A stretch of 64,000 bases of DNA, taken from contig NZ_BOMI01000084.1 in NCBI RefSeq assembly GCF_016862115.1, positions 1 through 64,000 on the forward strand, read 5' to 3'. Positions 43,688 through 51,588 of this stretch are shown here, piece after piece (within the stretch, counting starts at the first letter, position 1; each line of letters starts with the position of its first letter). Source of the stretch: Paractinoplanes deccanensis (GTDB lineage Bacteria > Actinomycetota > Actinomycetes > Mycobacteriales > Micromonosporaceae). The translations under genes and the position numbers were made by a program. The notes under the pieces were generated by a model. The model did no database searches and was not told the origin of the DNA. It saw nothing but the letters and a program-made list of their open reading frames with translations.

Positions 43688-44547
43688 TTGACGCCACCCG
43701 CCGTCAGCCCGCCCACCAGGTAGCGCTGGAAGGTCAGATAGAGCAGTACCACCGGCATCGCGCAGATCAGCGCCGCCGCCATCATCTGCGAGTAGACCGG
43801 CAGCGCGCCGCCCTCCTGCGACGTCCCGAAGATCTGGAGCGCCACCGCGGCGGTGTGCGTCTCGGGCCGGGTCAGCACCGAGGCGAAGAGCACGTCGTTC
43901 CAGCCGAGCAGGAAGGCGAAGATGCCGGAGACCACGATCGCCGGCAGGCTCAGCGGGAAGACGATGCGCCAGAGGATGACCAGGGTGGACGCTCCCTCCG
44001 TACGCGCCGCCTCCTCCAGCTCGCGCGGCAGTCCGCGCAGATAGGTGACCATCACCCAGGTCGAGAACGGCAGCGCGAAGGTCAGGTAGGCCACGAACAG
44101 GCCCCACCGGGTGCCGATGACGGTCAGTCCCAGGTAGTTGCCGGCCGACGAGAAGAGCACGAAGACCGGAAGCAGCATCAGCGTGCCGGGGATGCTCTGC
44201 AGGCCGACCAGCCCGCGCAGGATCGTGAGCCGCCCGAGGAAGCTGTAGCGGACCAGGACGTACGCCGTCGTCGTGCCCAGCAACGCGGAGGCCACCGCGG
44301 TGCAGGCGCAGACGATCAGGCTGTTCACGATGCCCGTGGACAGGTCGGCCGTCGTCCAGATCTTGGTGTAGCTCTCCAGGCTGAACGAGCTGGGCCAGAA
44401 CTCGCCCGAGGCCACGCCCACGTCGGAGTTGAGCGACGCCAGCACGATGTAGGAGACCGGCACCAGCACCATCGCGCAGAGCAGCACGGTCAGCGTGACC
44501 AGCATCGGCCGCGGCAGCAGCCGGGTCGCCTCGGCGGAAGCACTCAC
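43684..44547 (-). CDS. Sugar ABC transporter permease (MalG type)
   Basis: 287 residues with six membrane helices and the inner-membrane EAA motif ELEEAARTEGASTLVILWRI followed by VFPLSLP. The GTG at 44545-44547 overlaps the previous stop (GTGA). Forms a channel with the neighbouring permease. No ATPase gene is in the operon; in actinobacteria a shared MsiK-type ATPase elsewhere usually serves such importers. Confidence 0.93.
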   Translation of the reverse strand: MSASAEATRLLPRPMLVTLTVLLCAMVLVPVSYIVLASLNSDVGVASGEFWPSSFSLESYTKIWTTADLSTGIVNSLIVCACTAVASALLGTTTAYVLVRYSFLGRLTILRGLVGLQSIPGTLMLLPVFVLFSSAGNYLGLTVIGTRWGLFVAYLTFALPFSTWVMVTYLRGLPRELEEAARTEGASTLVILWRIVFPLSLPAIVVSGIFAFLLGWNDVLFASVLTRPETHTAAVALQIFGTSQEGGALPVYSQMMAAALICAMPVVLLYLTFQRYLVGGLTAGGVK

Positions 44548-45485
44548 TTGCGGCCCCCTTCCTCGTGCACGTCGAGCCGCACGGCCCGCAGGTAGACGTA
44601 GAGCGGGATCGCGATGAGGATCAGCGACACCACCGCCATGGCCGCGCTGAGCCCGAACCGCAGGCCCTGGAAGCTGGTGACGTAGACCAGCATCGGCATC
44701 ACGTTGACGTCGTCCGGCGCCGGAGCGCCGAAGAGCACGAACGGCAGCGTGAAGTTGTTGATGTGGTTGAGCGTGGCGAGCAGGCAGGCCAGCAGGACCG
44801 GCCCGCGCAGGTAGGGCAGGATCACCCGGCGCAGCTTGGGCCACCACGTCGCTCCGTCGACCGCCGACGCCTCGTGCACCTCGTGGTCGACCGATTGCAG
44901 CGCCGCCAGCGCCATCAGGTAGATGAACGGCCAGGCCGCCCAGATCTCCACGAGCACGAGGGTCCAGTACGACTTCGAGCCGCTCAGCCAGAGCCCGCCG
45001 TCCACGCCGGCCTTGGCGAGCCACGCGTTCACGACGCCGTCCGGCTGGAGCATCGTGCGCCACACCGAGGCGACGACGAAGGACGGCAACACGTACGGGA
45101 TGAGGAACGCGGCCCGCACCAGCCCGCGCCCCCGATAGGCGTTCTGGGTGACCAAGGCCGCCGCGATGCCGATCGGCACCGTGACCGCCGTGGACAGCAC
45201 CGAGAACGACACGCTGATCCAGATCGAGTGCAGCAGGCCCGAGTCGAGCGACTCGACGTAGTTGCCCAGCCCGATGAAGGGCGCCTCGATCCACCGGCGC
45301 AGCGTGTACTGGTCGAGGTCGAGCAGCGAGAGGTAGACCGCGAGCGCCAGCGGGATCAGCACCACCAGCACGAGGAGCACCCCGCCGGGGGTGAGCAGCC
45401 ACAGCGGGCGCTGCTGCTGCGTCACACCCCGGCGGCGGCGAGGGGCCGCCGGCGCCTTCTGCTCGGGCCGGGTCAAGGTGGTCAT
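44544..45485 (-). CDS. Sugar ABC transporter permease (MalF type)
   Basis: 313 residues; basic N-terminus, six membrane helices, and the EAA loop VHEASAVDGATWWPKLRRVI with LPYLRGP. Helix one is LTPGGVLLVLVVLIPLALAV. The ATG overlaps the stop of the binding-protein gene by one base (TGATG), so the subunits are co-translated. Confidence 0.93.
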   Translation of the reverse strand: MTTLTRPEQKAPAAPRRRRGVTQQQRPLWLLTPGGVLLVLVVLIPLALAVYLSLLDLDQYTLRRWIEAPFIGLGNYVESLDSGLLHSIWISVSFSVLSTAVTVPIGIAAALVTQNAYRGRGLVRAAFLIPYVLPSFVVASVWRTMLQPDGVVNAWLAKAGVDGGLWLSGSKSYWTLVLVEIWAAWPFIYLMALAALQSVDHEVHEASAVDGATWWPKLRRVILPYLRGPVLLACLLATLNHINNFTLPFVLFGAPAPDDVNVMPMLVYVTSFQGLRFGLSAAMAVVSLILIAIPLYVYLRAVRLDVHEEGGRK

Positions 45486-46816
45486 CACTTGGCCCTGTCG
45501 AGCGCCGACTGGGCGGCCTTCTGCGCGTCGGCCACGCGAGCGTCGATCTGCTGCGTACTGATGGAGCCCTTGGCCAGGTCGGGCAGCGACTGGACCGCCA
45601 CGTTGGTGAGCGCGAGCTGGATGTCGCTCCAGGCGCCGGTGAACGGGGTGGCCACCGACTTCTTCGCCGCCTCGGTCACCGGGCCGAGGGTGGGGTCGCT
45701 CGCCAGCGACTGGAGGGCGGCCGCGTTCGCCGGCAGGTTGCCGAACTTCTTGTAGTAGTCGAGCTGCACGTCCTGGTCGGTGACGAGCTTGACGTACTCG
45801 AACGCCAGGTCCTTGTTCTTGGAGTAGTCGGCGACGAGCAGGTTGTCGCCGGAGAGGATGCTGGCCGCCTCGACGCCGTTCGCGGGCCGGCTGGTCGCGC
45901 CGGGCGGCACGGTCGGCAGCAGGGCGAACTTCCACTTGCCCTTGACCGCGCCCTGGTTGAGCGAGTTCGCCGCGGTCGTCGTGGTCAGCATGAAGTAGCC
46001 GGTCTTGCCCTTGGCGAAGGCGGCGACGGCCTGCGGGTTGGTCCAGCCGACGGCGGCCGGGTCGACCACCTTGTCCTTGGCGAGCCAGCCGAAGTAGGTC
46101 TCGTACGCCTTCTGCACGGTCGGGTCCTGCAGCCGGGCCGTCTTGCCGTCCACCAGCGGGTTGCCGGCCTGCGCCGCCATGCCCCAGACGAACTTCCAGG
46201 GATCGAAGTTGTCCTTGTACGCGATCGCGAGCCCGTACTGGTCGCCCTTCGTGAGCTGCTTCGCCTGCTGGGTGAGCTCGTCCCACGTCGTCGCGGGCTT
46301 CTCGATGCCGGCGGCTTTGAGCAGATCGGTGTTGTACGCCATGACGAACGGCCGGCTGACCCACGGGATCCCGACCTGGTTCTGCTCGTCCGGTCCGGAG
46401 ATGCCGAGCGTGGCGGGGTTGAACTTGTCCTTGCCCCCGATCTTCTGCCACTGCTCGTCGCCCAGCTTCACAAAGGCACCGGTCGAGTACGCCGTCGGCG
46501 TGAACGTGGTGCCCACCGCGTACACATCGGGGCCCGAACCCGCGACCACCGAGGTCTGGATCTTCGTGAGCTCGTCGTTGGCGCTCGCGAACGTCTCGAA
46601 CTTGACCTCGGCGCCGGTCTGCGCCTTGAACTTCGCGCTGATGTCCTTCTGCCAGGCCTGGAACTCCTCCGGGTACTGCGTGTTCGCGCCGATCAGAACG
46701 TTGAGCGTCTTGCCCTCGCCGTCGCCGCCCCCGTCGTCCCCGCCGCCGCAGGCCGTCAGCGCGACGGCCAGCACCGTCGCACCGGCCAGCGCCGTCGCCG
46801 CACGCATCTTTCTCAT
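45485..46816 (-). CDS. Sugar ABC transporter substrate-binding lipoprotein
   Basis: 443 residues. Signal peptide with lipobox (AATALAGATVLAVALTACGG) and the extracellular solute-binding family 1 pattern: GSGPDVYAVGTTFTPTAYST, VGIPWVSRPFVMAYNTDLLK, TTWDELTQQAKQLTKGDQYG. The ATG at 46814-46816 lies about 5 nt after AAGGAG. First gene of a seven-gene operon; a 16-bp inverted repeat just upstream may be its operator. Confidence 0.94.
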   Translation of the reverse strand: MRKMRAATALAGATVLAVALTACGGGDDGGGDGEGKTLNVLIGANTQYPEEFQAWQKDISAKFKAQTGAEVKFETFASANDELTKIQTSVVAGSGPDVYAVGTTFTPTAYSTGAFVKLGDEQWQKIGGKDKFNPATLGISGPDEQNQVGIPWVSRPFVMAYNTDLLKAAGIEKPATTWDELTQQAKQLTKGDQYGLAIAYKDNFDPWKFVWGMAAQAGNPLVDGKTARLQDPTVQKAYETYFGWLAKDKVVDPAAVGWTNPQAVAAFAKGKTGYFMLTTTTAANSLNQGAVKGKWKFALLPTVPPGATSRPANGVEAASILSGDNLLVADYSKNKDLAFEYVKLVTDQDVQLDYYKKFGNLPANAAALQSLASDPTLGPVTEAAKKSVATPFTGAWSDIQLALTNVAVQSLPDLAKGSISTQQIDARVADAQKAAQSALDRAK

Positions 46817-46838
46817 CTCGTCTCCTTCGCGCTGACGG

Positions 46839-46854
46839 TGCGGGGTGACCCGCA
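46839..46854. promoter_or_regulatory. 16-bp inverted repeat before the sugar operon
   Basis: TGCGGGGTGACCCGCA: 6-bp arms around GTGA, 23 bp upstream of the binding-protein start. Candidate operator for the LacI regulator at 38826. Role inferred. Confidence 0.35.
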
Positions 46855-46922
46855 TCACTGTTACGCGATGGTTTCGTCGGGCGTGCGGCGGCGGCAAAGA
46901 GTTGCCAGTTGTTGCTCGCGGG

Positions 46923-47489
46923 TCAGATCAGCCAGCGGTTCCCGCGGACCAGCGGAAGCTTCGCCCACTGGCGGCCCAGGCCCCAGGTGTGGCCGGCGTA
47001 GGTGACGGCGAGGACGACGGTCACGATCGCGTAGATGACGTGGTAGTCGATCAGCGGGTTGCTCGATCCGGCACCCCGGGCGAGCGGCCACTCCGCCGCC
47101 CACATCAGCGCCATCATCGCGATCGTGGCGCCCGCCGCGATCCGCAGGCCGATGCCGAGGACCAGCGCTAGGCCGATGCCGAGCAGGCCCAGCATGAACG
47201 CCCAGTCCGCCCACGGCGCGCCGGCGATGTCCCCGAAGAAGCCCTGCAGCGGACCCACCTCCACGTTGGACAGGAAGCCCTTGGTGGGCGACCCGCCGTT
47301 GATCCAGGCCCGCTCCGCCGGGGTGGCATAGCCGAAGCCGAAGGTCTTGTCCAGGAACGCCCAGAGGAAGACCAGGCCGGTCGAGATACGCAGGACGGCA
47401 AGGGCGCGGGCGGCGGTCGTGGTGAGCATCGCACCCGGGGCCTCGACGTTCTCGAGGTGGTTGACGCGGCTCGTGGCGGTGACGTTCAT
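46923..47489 (-). CDS. DoxX-family membrane protein
   Basis: 188 residues with four hydrophobic segments. LAVLRISTGLVFLWAFLDKT, FGFGYATPAERAWINGGSPT and GLALVLGIGLRIAAGATIAM are typical of the DoxX/thiosulfate-quinone-oxidoreductase-like group. The redox role is not certain. It diverges from the CBS-BON gene across a DosR-like palindrome, which suggests induction in low oxygen or redox stress. Confidence 0.88.
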   Translation of the reverse strand: MNVTATSRVNHLENVEAPGAMLTTTAARALAVLRISTGLVFLWAFLDKTFGFGYATPAERAWINGGSPTKGFLSNVEVGPLQGFFGDIAGAPWADWAFMLGLLGIGLALVLGIGLRIAAGATIAMMALMWAAEWPLARGAGSSNPLIDYHVIYAIVTVVLAVTYAGHTWGLGRQWAKLPLVRGNRWLI

Positions 47490-47568
47490 CGTTCCTCCTC
47501 TATCGCTTTGACGTCACTCACCCTCCTCCGGAGATCACCGGACCACCCGGGCCGAATCTCCCGACCGT

Positions 47569-47588
47569 CCCGGGACTTTGGTCCCGGG
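47569..47588. promoter_or_regulatory. DosR/DevR-like box
   Basis: CCCGGGACTTTGGTCCCGGG: perfect 8-bp arms around TTTG, and a close match to the dormancy-regulator consensus GGGACTwwwGTCCC. A weaker half-matching copy, GGGCCGAATCTCCC, lies 23 bp to the left (47549-47562). Both sit between the divergent DoxX and CBS-BON genes. Confidence 0.65.
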
Positions 47589-47620
47589 CCGCCGGCCCGC
47601 CGGTGCGACACCATGGAGAC

Positions 47621-48232
47621 ATGAGAGCCAAGGACGTGATGACGACCCCCGTGCTCACCGTCGCCCCCACCGCCCCCGTCGAGGACGCGGTGGCCCTGCT
47701 GACCACGAACGGCGTGACCGCCCTCCCCGTGATCACCTCGACCGGCGACCTGACCGGCATGGTCAGCGAGGGCGACCTGCTGCGCCACCGCGTCCCCGCC
47801 GACCCGACGGCCCACCTGATGCCCCCACCCGCGCCCGAGGCCACCCGCCCCACCACGGTCGCCGAGGCCATGACCCCCGACCCCGTGACCACATGGCCCG
47901 AAGCCGACGTGGCCGACATAGCCGCCGCAATGCTCAAACACGACGTCCGAAGCATCCCGGTCCTCGACGCGGGAACAGTGGTAGGCATCGTCAGCCGCCG
48001 CGACATCCTCCGAGCCATGGTCCGCACGGACGAGGTCCTGGCCGCCGAGACCCAGCACCGGCTGGACGACTACGCCCCACACTGGACGGCCACGGTGAAG
48101 GCCGGCGTGGCCACCGTGACAGGCCCCTACCGGGACGAGACGGACCGGGCGGTGGTGAGAGCTTTGACGCGCACGGTCCCGGGCATCACGGAGGTCCACC
48201 TGATGGACACCGAACCCGGTCGGCAGGAGTAG
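47621..48232 (+). CDS. Two CBS domains plus BON domain protein
   Basis: 203 residues. CBS domain 1 (residues 1-58, MRAKDVMTTPVLTVAPTAPV, SEGDLLRHR) and CBS domain 2 (AMTPDPVTTWPEADVADIAA, VGIVSRRDILRAM) form a Bateman pair that usually binds adenyl nucleotides; the C-terminal BON domain (TATVKAGVATVTGPYRDETD) usually binds membranes. The layout resembles hypoxic-response proteins of the DosR regulon. It is followed by the third repeat-filled gap. Confidence 0.9.
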   Translation: MRAKDVMTTPVLTVAPTAPVEDAVALLTTNGVTALPVITSTGDLTGMVSEGDLLRHRVPADPTAHLMPPPAPEATRPTTVAEAMTPDPVTTWPEADVADIAAAMLKHDVRSIPVLDAGTVVGIVSRRDILRAMVRTDEVLAAETQHRLDDYAPHWTATVKAGVATVTGPYRDETDRAVVRALTRTVPGITEVHLMDTEPGRQE

Positions 48233-48418
48233 ACGCCTCCCCTCGCACCCCAGCCCGGGAGAAAGAACGTTCCGTCTGCCCTACCCGTGGGGCAGAACGA
48301 ACGTTCTGTCTCGCCATGCAGAGCGGCACGTGAACCCGTGCGCCGGGACGGAACGTCCCCGCAGGGCAGAAAGAACGTTCGTTCTGCCCTGCGGCACAGA
48401 CCGGCGGGGCGGCCGCCG
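48233..48418. repeat. Repeat-filled convergent gap C
   Basis: 186 bp between the convergent CBS-BON and GNAT genes. It holds palindromic elements at 48260-48277 and 48294-48311, a degenerate copy near 48350, and at 48361-48392 a 32-bp palindrome with one mismatched pair (arms begin GCAGGGCAGAA) whose centre is GAACGTTC. The last can act as a terminator for both genes. Confidence 0.85.
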
Positions 48419-48937
48419 TCACCGCGCGCGCAGGTCGATGACGTAGAAGAGCAGCTCCCCCCGCTCGTCCCGCTCGGCGTGGTCGACGTGCATGCCGAGA
48501 GCCTCAGCGATACGGCGTGACGCCGCGTTCGCGGGACGGATGCTGGCCCACACACGATGCAGCCCCGCCGAGTGGCATTCGGCCAGCACTGCGCTCGCGG
48601 CCTCGGCGGCGTAGCCGCGGCCCCGGTGTGACTTGCCGATCAGGTAGCCGAGCTCCGGTTCGGCGTGGCCGGTGCGTCCCGTCAGCATGCCGCAGTTGCC
48701 GATCAAGGTGCCCGTGTCGGCGTCGCGCAGGGCGTACCAGCACAGGCCGTGCTCCTGCTGAGCGCGGGTGCGGTTGCGGATCCACTGCTCGGTCTGGGAC
48801 GGGTCGGTGAACGGGCCCGAGCCGATGGTGTGGGTCAGCGGGTCGGCGAACAGGCCGTGCAGTTCCTCGGCGTCGTCCATGGTGAAGTGGTGGAGCCGCA
48901 GTCTCTGCGTGGTCAGGGAAGCACGCATGGGGAACAT
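48419..48937 (-). CDS. GNAT-family N-acetyltransferase (RimJ/RimL-like)
   Basis: 172 residues. N-terminal TTQRLRLHHFTMDDAEELHG, acetyl-CoA-binding GKSHRGRGYAAEAASAVLAE (R/Q-x-x-G-x-G/A), and GLHRVWASIRPANAASRRIA are typical of the RimJ-like group that acetylates amino termini or small amines. Substrate unknown. Only 17 bp separate its start from that of the divergent STAND regulator. Confidence 0.9.
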   Translation of the reverse strand: MFPMRASLTTQRLRLHHFTMDDAEELHGLFADPLTHTIGSGPFTDPSQTEQWIRNRTRAQQEHGLCWYALRDADTGTLIGNCGMLTGRTGHAEPELGYLIGKSHRGRGYAAEAASAVLAECHSAGLHRVWASIRPANAASRRIAEALGMHVDHAERDERGELLFYVIDLRAR

Positions 48938-48954
48938 GCTGGCACACTGGCGAC

Positions 48955-51510
48955 ATGTTCGGGCGGCTGGTCGGCGAGCACCGGCGGCGTCTCGGCCTGA
49001 CCCAGGAGGAGCTGGCCGCGCGCACCGGGGTCAGCGTGCGCACGATCCGCGAGATGGAGGCGGATCGGCGGCGGGCGCCGCGGGCCGCCTCGGTGCGGTT
49101 GCTCGCCGACGCGTTCTCCTTGCAGGGGGCGCAGCGGGAGACGTTCCTCCTGGCGGCAAGCGCAGCGAGCGCGGCAAGCGCAGCGAGCGCGGCAACCGGA
49201 GCGAGCGCGGCAACCGGAGCGAACGCGGCAACCGAAGCGGCAGGCGAAGCGAGCGCAACGGCGACCGCCGCGGCGGGGAGCGCCGCGCCGCCGGTTCCGG
49301 CGCAGCTTCCGGCCGATGTCGCGGGCTTCACCGGGCGCGCCGCGGAGCTGGCCCGGCTCGACGACATGCTGACCACCGGCGGCGTCACGGCGATCATCTG
49401 CGCGGTGGCGGGCACCGCGGGGGTGGGCAAGACCGCTTTGGCCGTACGGTGGGGACACCGCGCCCGGGAGCGTTTCCCCGACGGTCAGCTCTATGTGGAC
49501 CTGCGCGGCTACGACCCGGGACGCCCGGTGGAGCCCGGCGACGCGCTCGCCCGCATGCTTGCCTCGCTCGGGGTGCCGCCCGCCGAGATCCCGCTCGAGG
49601 TGGACGAGCAGGGCGCGCGCTATCGCACCCTGCTGGCCCGCCGCCGCATGCTCGTGGTGCTCGACAACGCCGGCTCGGTCGAGCAGGTGCGCCCGCTGCT
49701 GCCCGGCGCCGGGGACTGCGTCACGCTGGTGACCAGCCGGGACAGCCTGGCGGGGCTGGTCGCGCGCGAGGGCGCGTACCGCCTGGATCTCGATCTTTTG
49801 CCGGTGGCGGACGCGACCGCGCTGCTGCGCCGGCTGATCGGGGCGCGGGTCGACGACGAGCCGGAGGCGGCCGCGGCCTTGATCGAGCAGTGTGCGCGGC
49901 TGCCGCTGGCGTTGCGGGTCGCCGCCGAGCTGGCCGCGAGCCGGCCGGGCAGCGCGCTGGCGGAGCTGGTCGCCGAGCTGGCCGACCAGCGGCAGCGGCT
50001 CGGGCTGCTCGACCCGGGCGGTGATCAGCGGTCGGCGGTCGGGGCCGTGTTCTCGTGGTCGCTGCGCTCGCTGCCGTCCGCCTCGGCGCGGACGTTTCGC
50101 CTGCTGGGCCTGCATCCGGGTCCGGACTTCGACGCGTACGCGGCGGCCGCGCTCGCCGGTCTCGACCTGCCGGCGGCCCGGCGCGCGCTTCGTGATCTCA
50201 CTCGGGCGCATCTGGCCTCTCCGGCCGGCGAGGGCCGTTTCGCGATGCATGACCTGCTGAGGGCGTACGCGGCCGGCCTCGTCACGGAGTCCGGCGACGA
50301 CCCGGACGCGGCGTGGCACCGGCTGCTCGACCACTACCTGGCGACCGCGGTGACCGCGGCGAACGTGCTCTACCCCGAGGAGGCCGCCCGGCACCCGCAC
50401 GTCGCGCGGCCGGACACGCCCGCGCCCGATCTGACCGATCCCGGCGCCGCCCGTGATTGGCTCGACGCCGAGCGGGCCTGCCTGGTGGCCGTGGCCGCGC
50501 GCGGCGGGCCGCGGTGCTCGGTGCCGCTGGCCTCGGCGCTGTTCCGCTACCTGCTGGGCGGCCATTATCCGGAGGCGCTCGCCGTCCACGGCCACGCGCG
50601 GGCCGACGCCCGGGCGGCCGGCGACCCGGCCGGGGAGGCTTCGGCGCTGCTCGGCTCCGGCACCGTGCACAGCCGGCTGTGCCGGCACCGGGAGGCGACC
50701 GCCGACCTGACCGCCGCGCTGCAGCTTTTCGAGCGGCTCGGCGACGCCGTCGGGATGGGCCGCACGCTGGGCAACCTCGGCGCGGTGGAGCAGCGGTCCG
50801 GCCGGTACGCGCAGGCCGTCGCCTTCCACGAGCGGGCGAGGGCGACCTTCCGGCGCGCCGGTGACCTGGTGGGCGAGGCGCGGGCGGTGAACAACCTCGG
50901 CGAGATCGAGTCGCGACTCGGCCACTATCCGGCCGCGGCGCAGTGGCACCGCGAGGCGCTGGCGCTGCACGAGCGCACCGGGGACCGGACCGGCCTGGCC
51001 GCCGCGCTGACCAATCTCGGCGAGATCGAGGAGAAGCTGGGCAACTTCGCCGTGGCCGCGCGGCATCAGCTGCGGGCGCTGGACCTGTTCCGCGCGCTCG
51101 GCCACCGGTCGGGCGAGGCGTGGACGCTGGACGGCATCGGCGTGGCGTACACGGGCCTGGGCCGTCCGCACGATGCCACCTCCTCCCACGAGTCCGCCCT
51201 GGAGTTGTTCCGCGAGATCGGCGAGCGGGACGGCGAGGCGTCCGCGCTGAACGGCCTCGGCGAGGCCGCCCGTGCCGCGGGCCGTCCCGCCGAGGCCGTC
51301 GCCCAGCACACGGCCGCCCTGACCGTCGCCGCGGAGGCCGACGCCCCGGACCAGCTGGCCCGCGCCCATCTGGGCCTGGGCCGCTCGTGGCGCGACCTGG
51401 GCCGCCCCGAACCGGCCCGCTCGCACCTGCGCCAGGCGCTGGACAACTACACCGTGCTGGGCGGTCCCGAGGCCGACGACGTCCGTGAAGCCCTGGCCGC
51501 CCTGCGCTGA
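48955..51510 (+). CDS. STAND-type regulator: XRE helix-turn-helix, NB-ARC ATPase and TPR repeats
   Basis: 851 residues. An N-terminal XRE DNA-binding domain (LGLTQEELAARTGVSVRTIR) is joined by an Ala/Ser-rich linker encoded by an 18-bp DNA repeat (49156-49227) to an NB-ARC ATPase (GTAGVGKTALAVRWG near residue 155; RMLVVLDNAGSVEQVRPLLP; LPLALRVAAEL) and about eight tetratricopeptide repeats (NLGEIESRLGHYPAAAQWHR and similar). Such proteins sense a ligand through the TPRs and act as regulators, often of secondary metabolism. Target genes unknown. Confidence 0.92.
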   Translation: MFGRLVGEHRRRLGLTQEELAARTGVSVRTIREMEADRRRAPRAASVRLLADAFSLQGAQRETFLLAASAASAASAASAATGASAATGANAATEAAGEASATATAAAGSAAPPVPAQLPADVAGFTGRAAELARLDDMLTTGGVTAIICAVAGTAGVGKTALAVRWGHRARERFPDGQLYVDLRGYDPGRPVEPGDALARMLASLGVPPAEIPLEVDEQGARYRTLLARRRMLVVLDNAGSVEQVRPLLPGAGDCVTLVTSRDSLAGLVAREGAYRLDLDLLPVADATALLRRLIGARVDDEPEAAAALIEQCARLPLALRVAAELAASRPGSALAELVAELADQRQRLGLLDPGGDQRSAVGAVFSWSLRSLPSASARTFRLLGLHPGPDFDAYAAAALAGLDLPAARRALRDLTRAHLASPAGEGRFAMHDLLRAYAAGLVTESGDDPDAAWHRLLDHYLATAVTAANVLYPEEAARHPHVARPDTPAPDLTDPGAARDWLDAERACLVAVAARGGPRCSVPLASALFRYLLGGHYPEALAVHGHARADARAAGDPAGEASALLGSGTVHSRLCRHREATADLTAALQLFERLGDAVGMGRTLGNLGAVEQRSGRYAQAVAFHERARATFRRAGDLVGEARAVNNLGEIESRLGHYPAAAQWHREALALHERTGDRTGLAAALTNLGEIEEKLGNFAVAARHQLRALDLFRALGHRSGEAWTLDGIGVAYTGLGRPHDATSSHESALELFREIGERDGEASALNGLGEAARAAGRPAEAVAQHTAALTVAAEADAPDQLARAHLGLGRSWRDLGRPEPARSHLRQALDNYTVLGGPEADDVREALAALR
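49156..49227. repeat. 18-bp in-frame repeat in the STAND regulator linker
   Basis: Four units starting at 49156, 49174, 49192 and 49210: GCAAGCGCAGCGAGCGCG twice, then GCAACCGGAGCGARCGCG twice. They encode Ala-Ser-Ala or Ala-Thr-Gly and lengthen the flexible linker. Confidence 0.85.
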
Positions 51511-51588
51511 CATCGACGTGCTCCCAGTCAACGGGGAAAGGGCGCGCCTCACCAGAACGACAACCGGCCGTTCACCGGCAGCTTCGGC

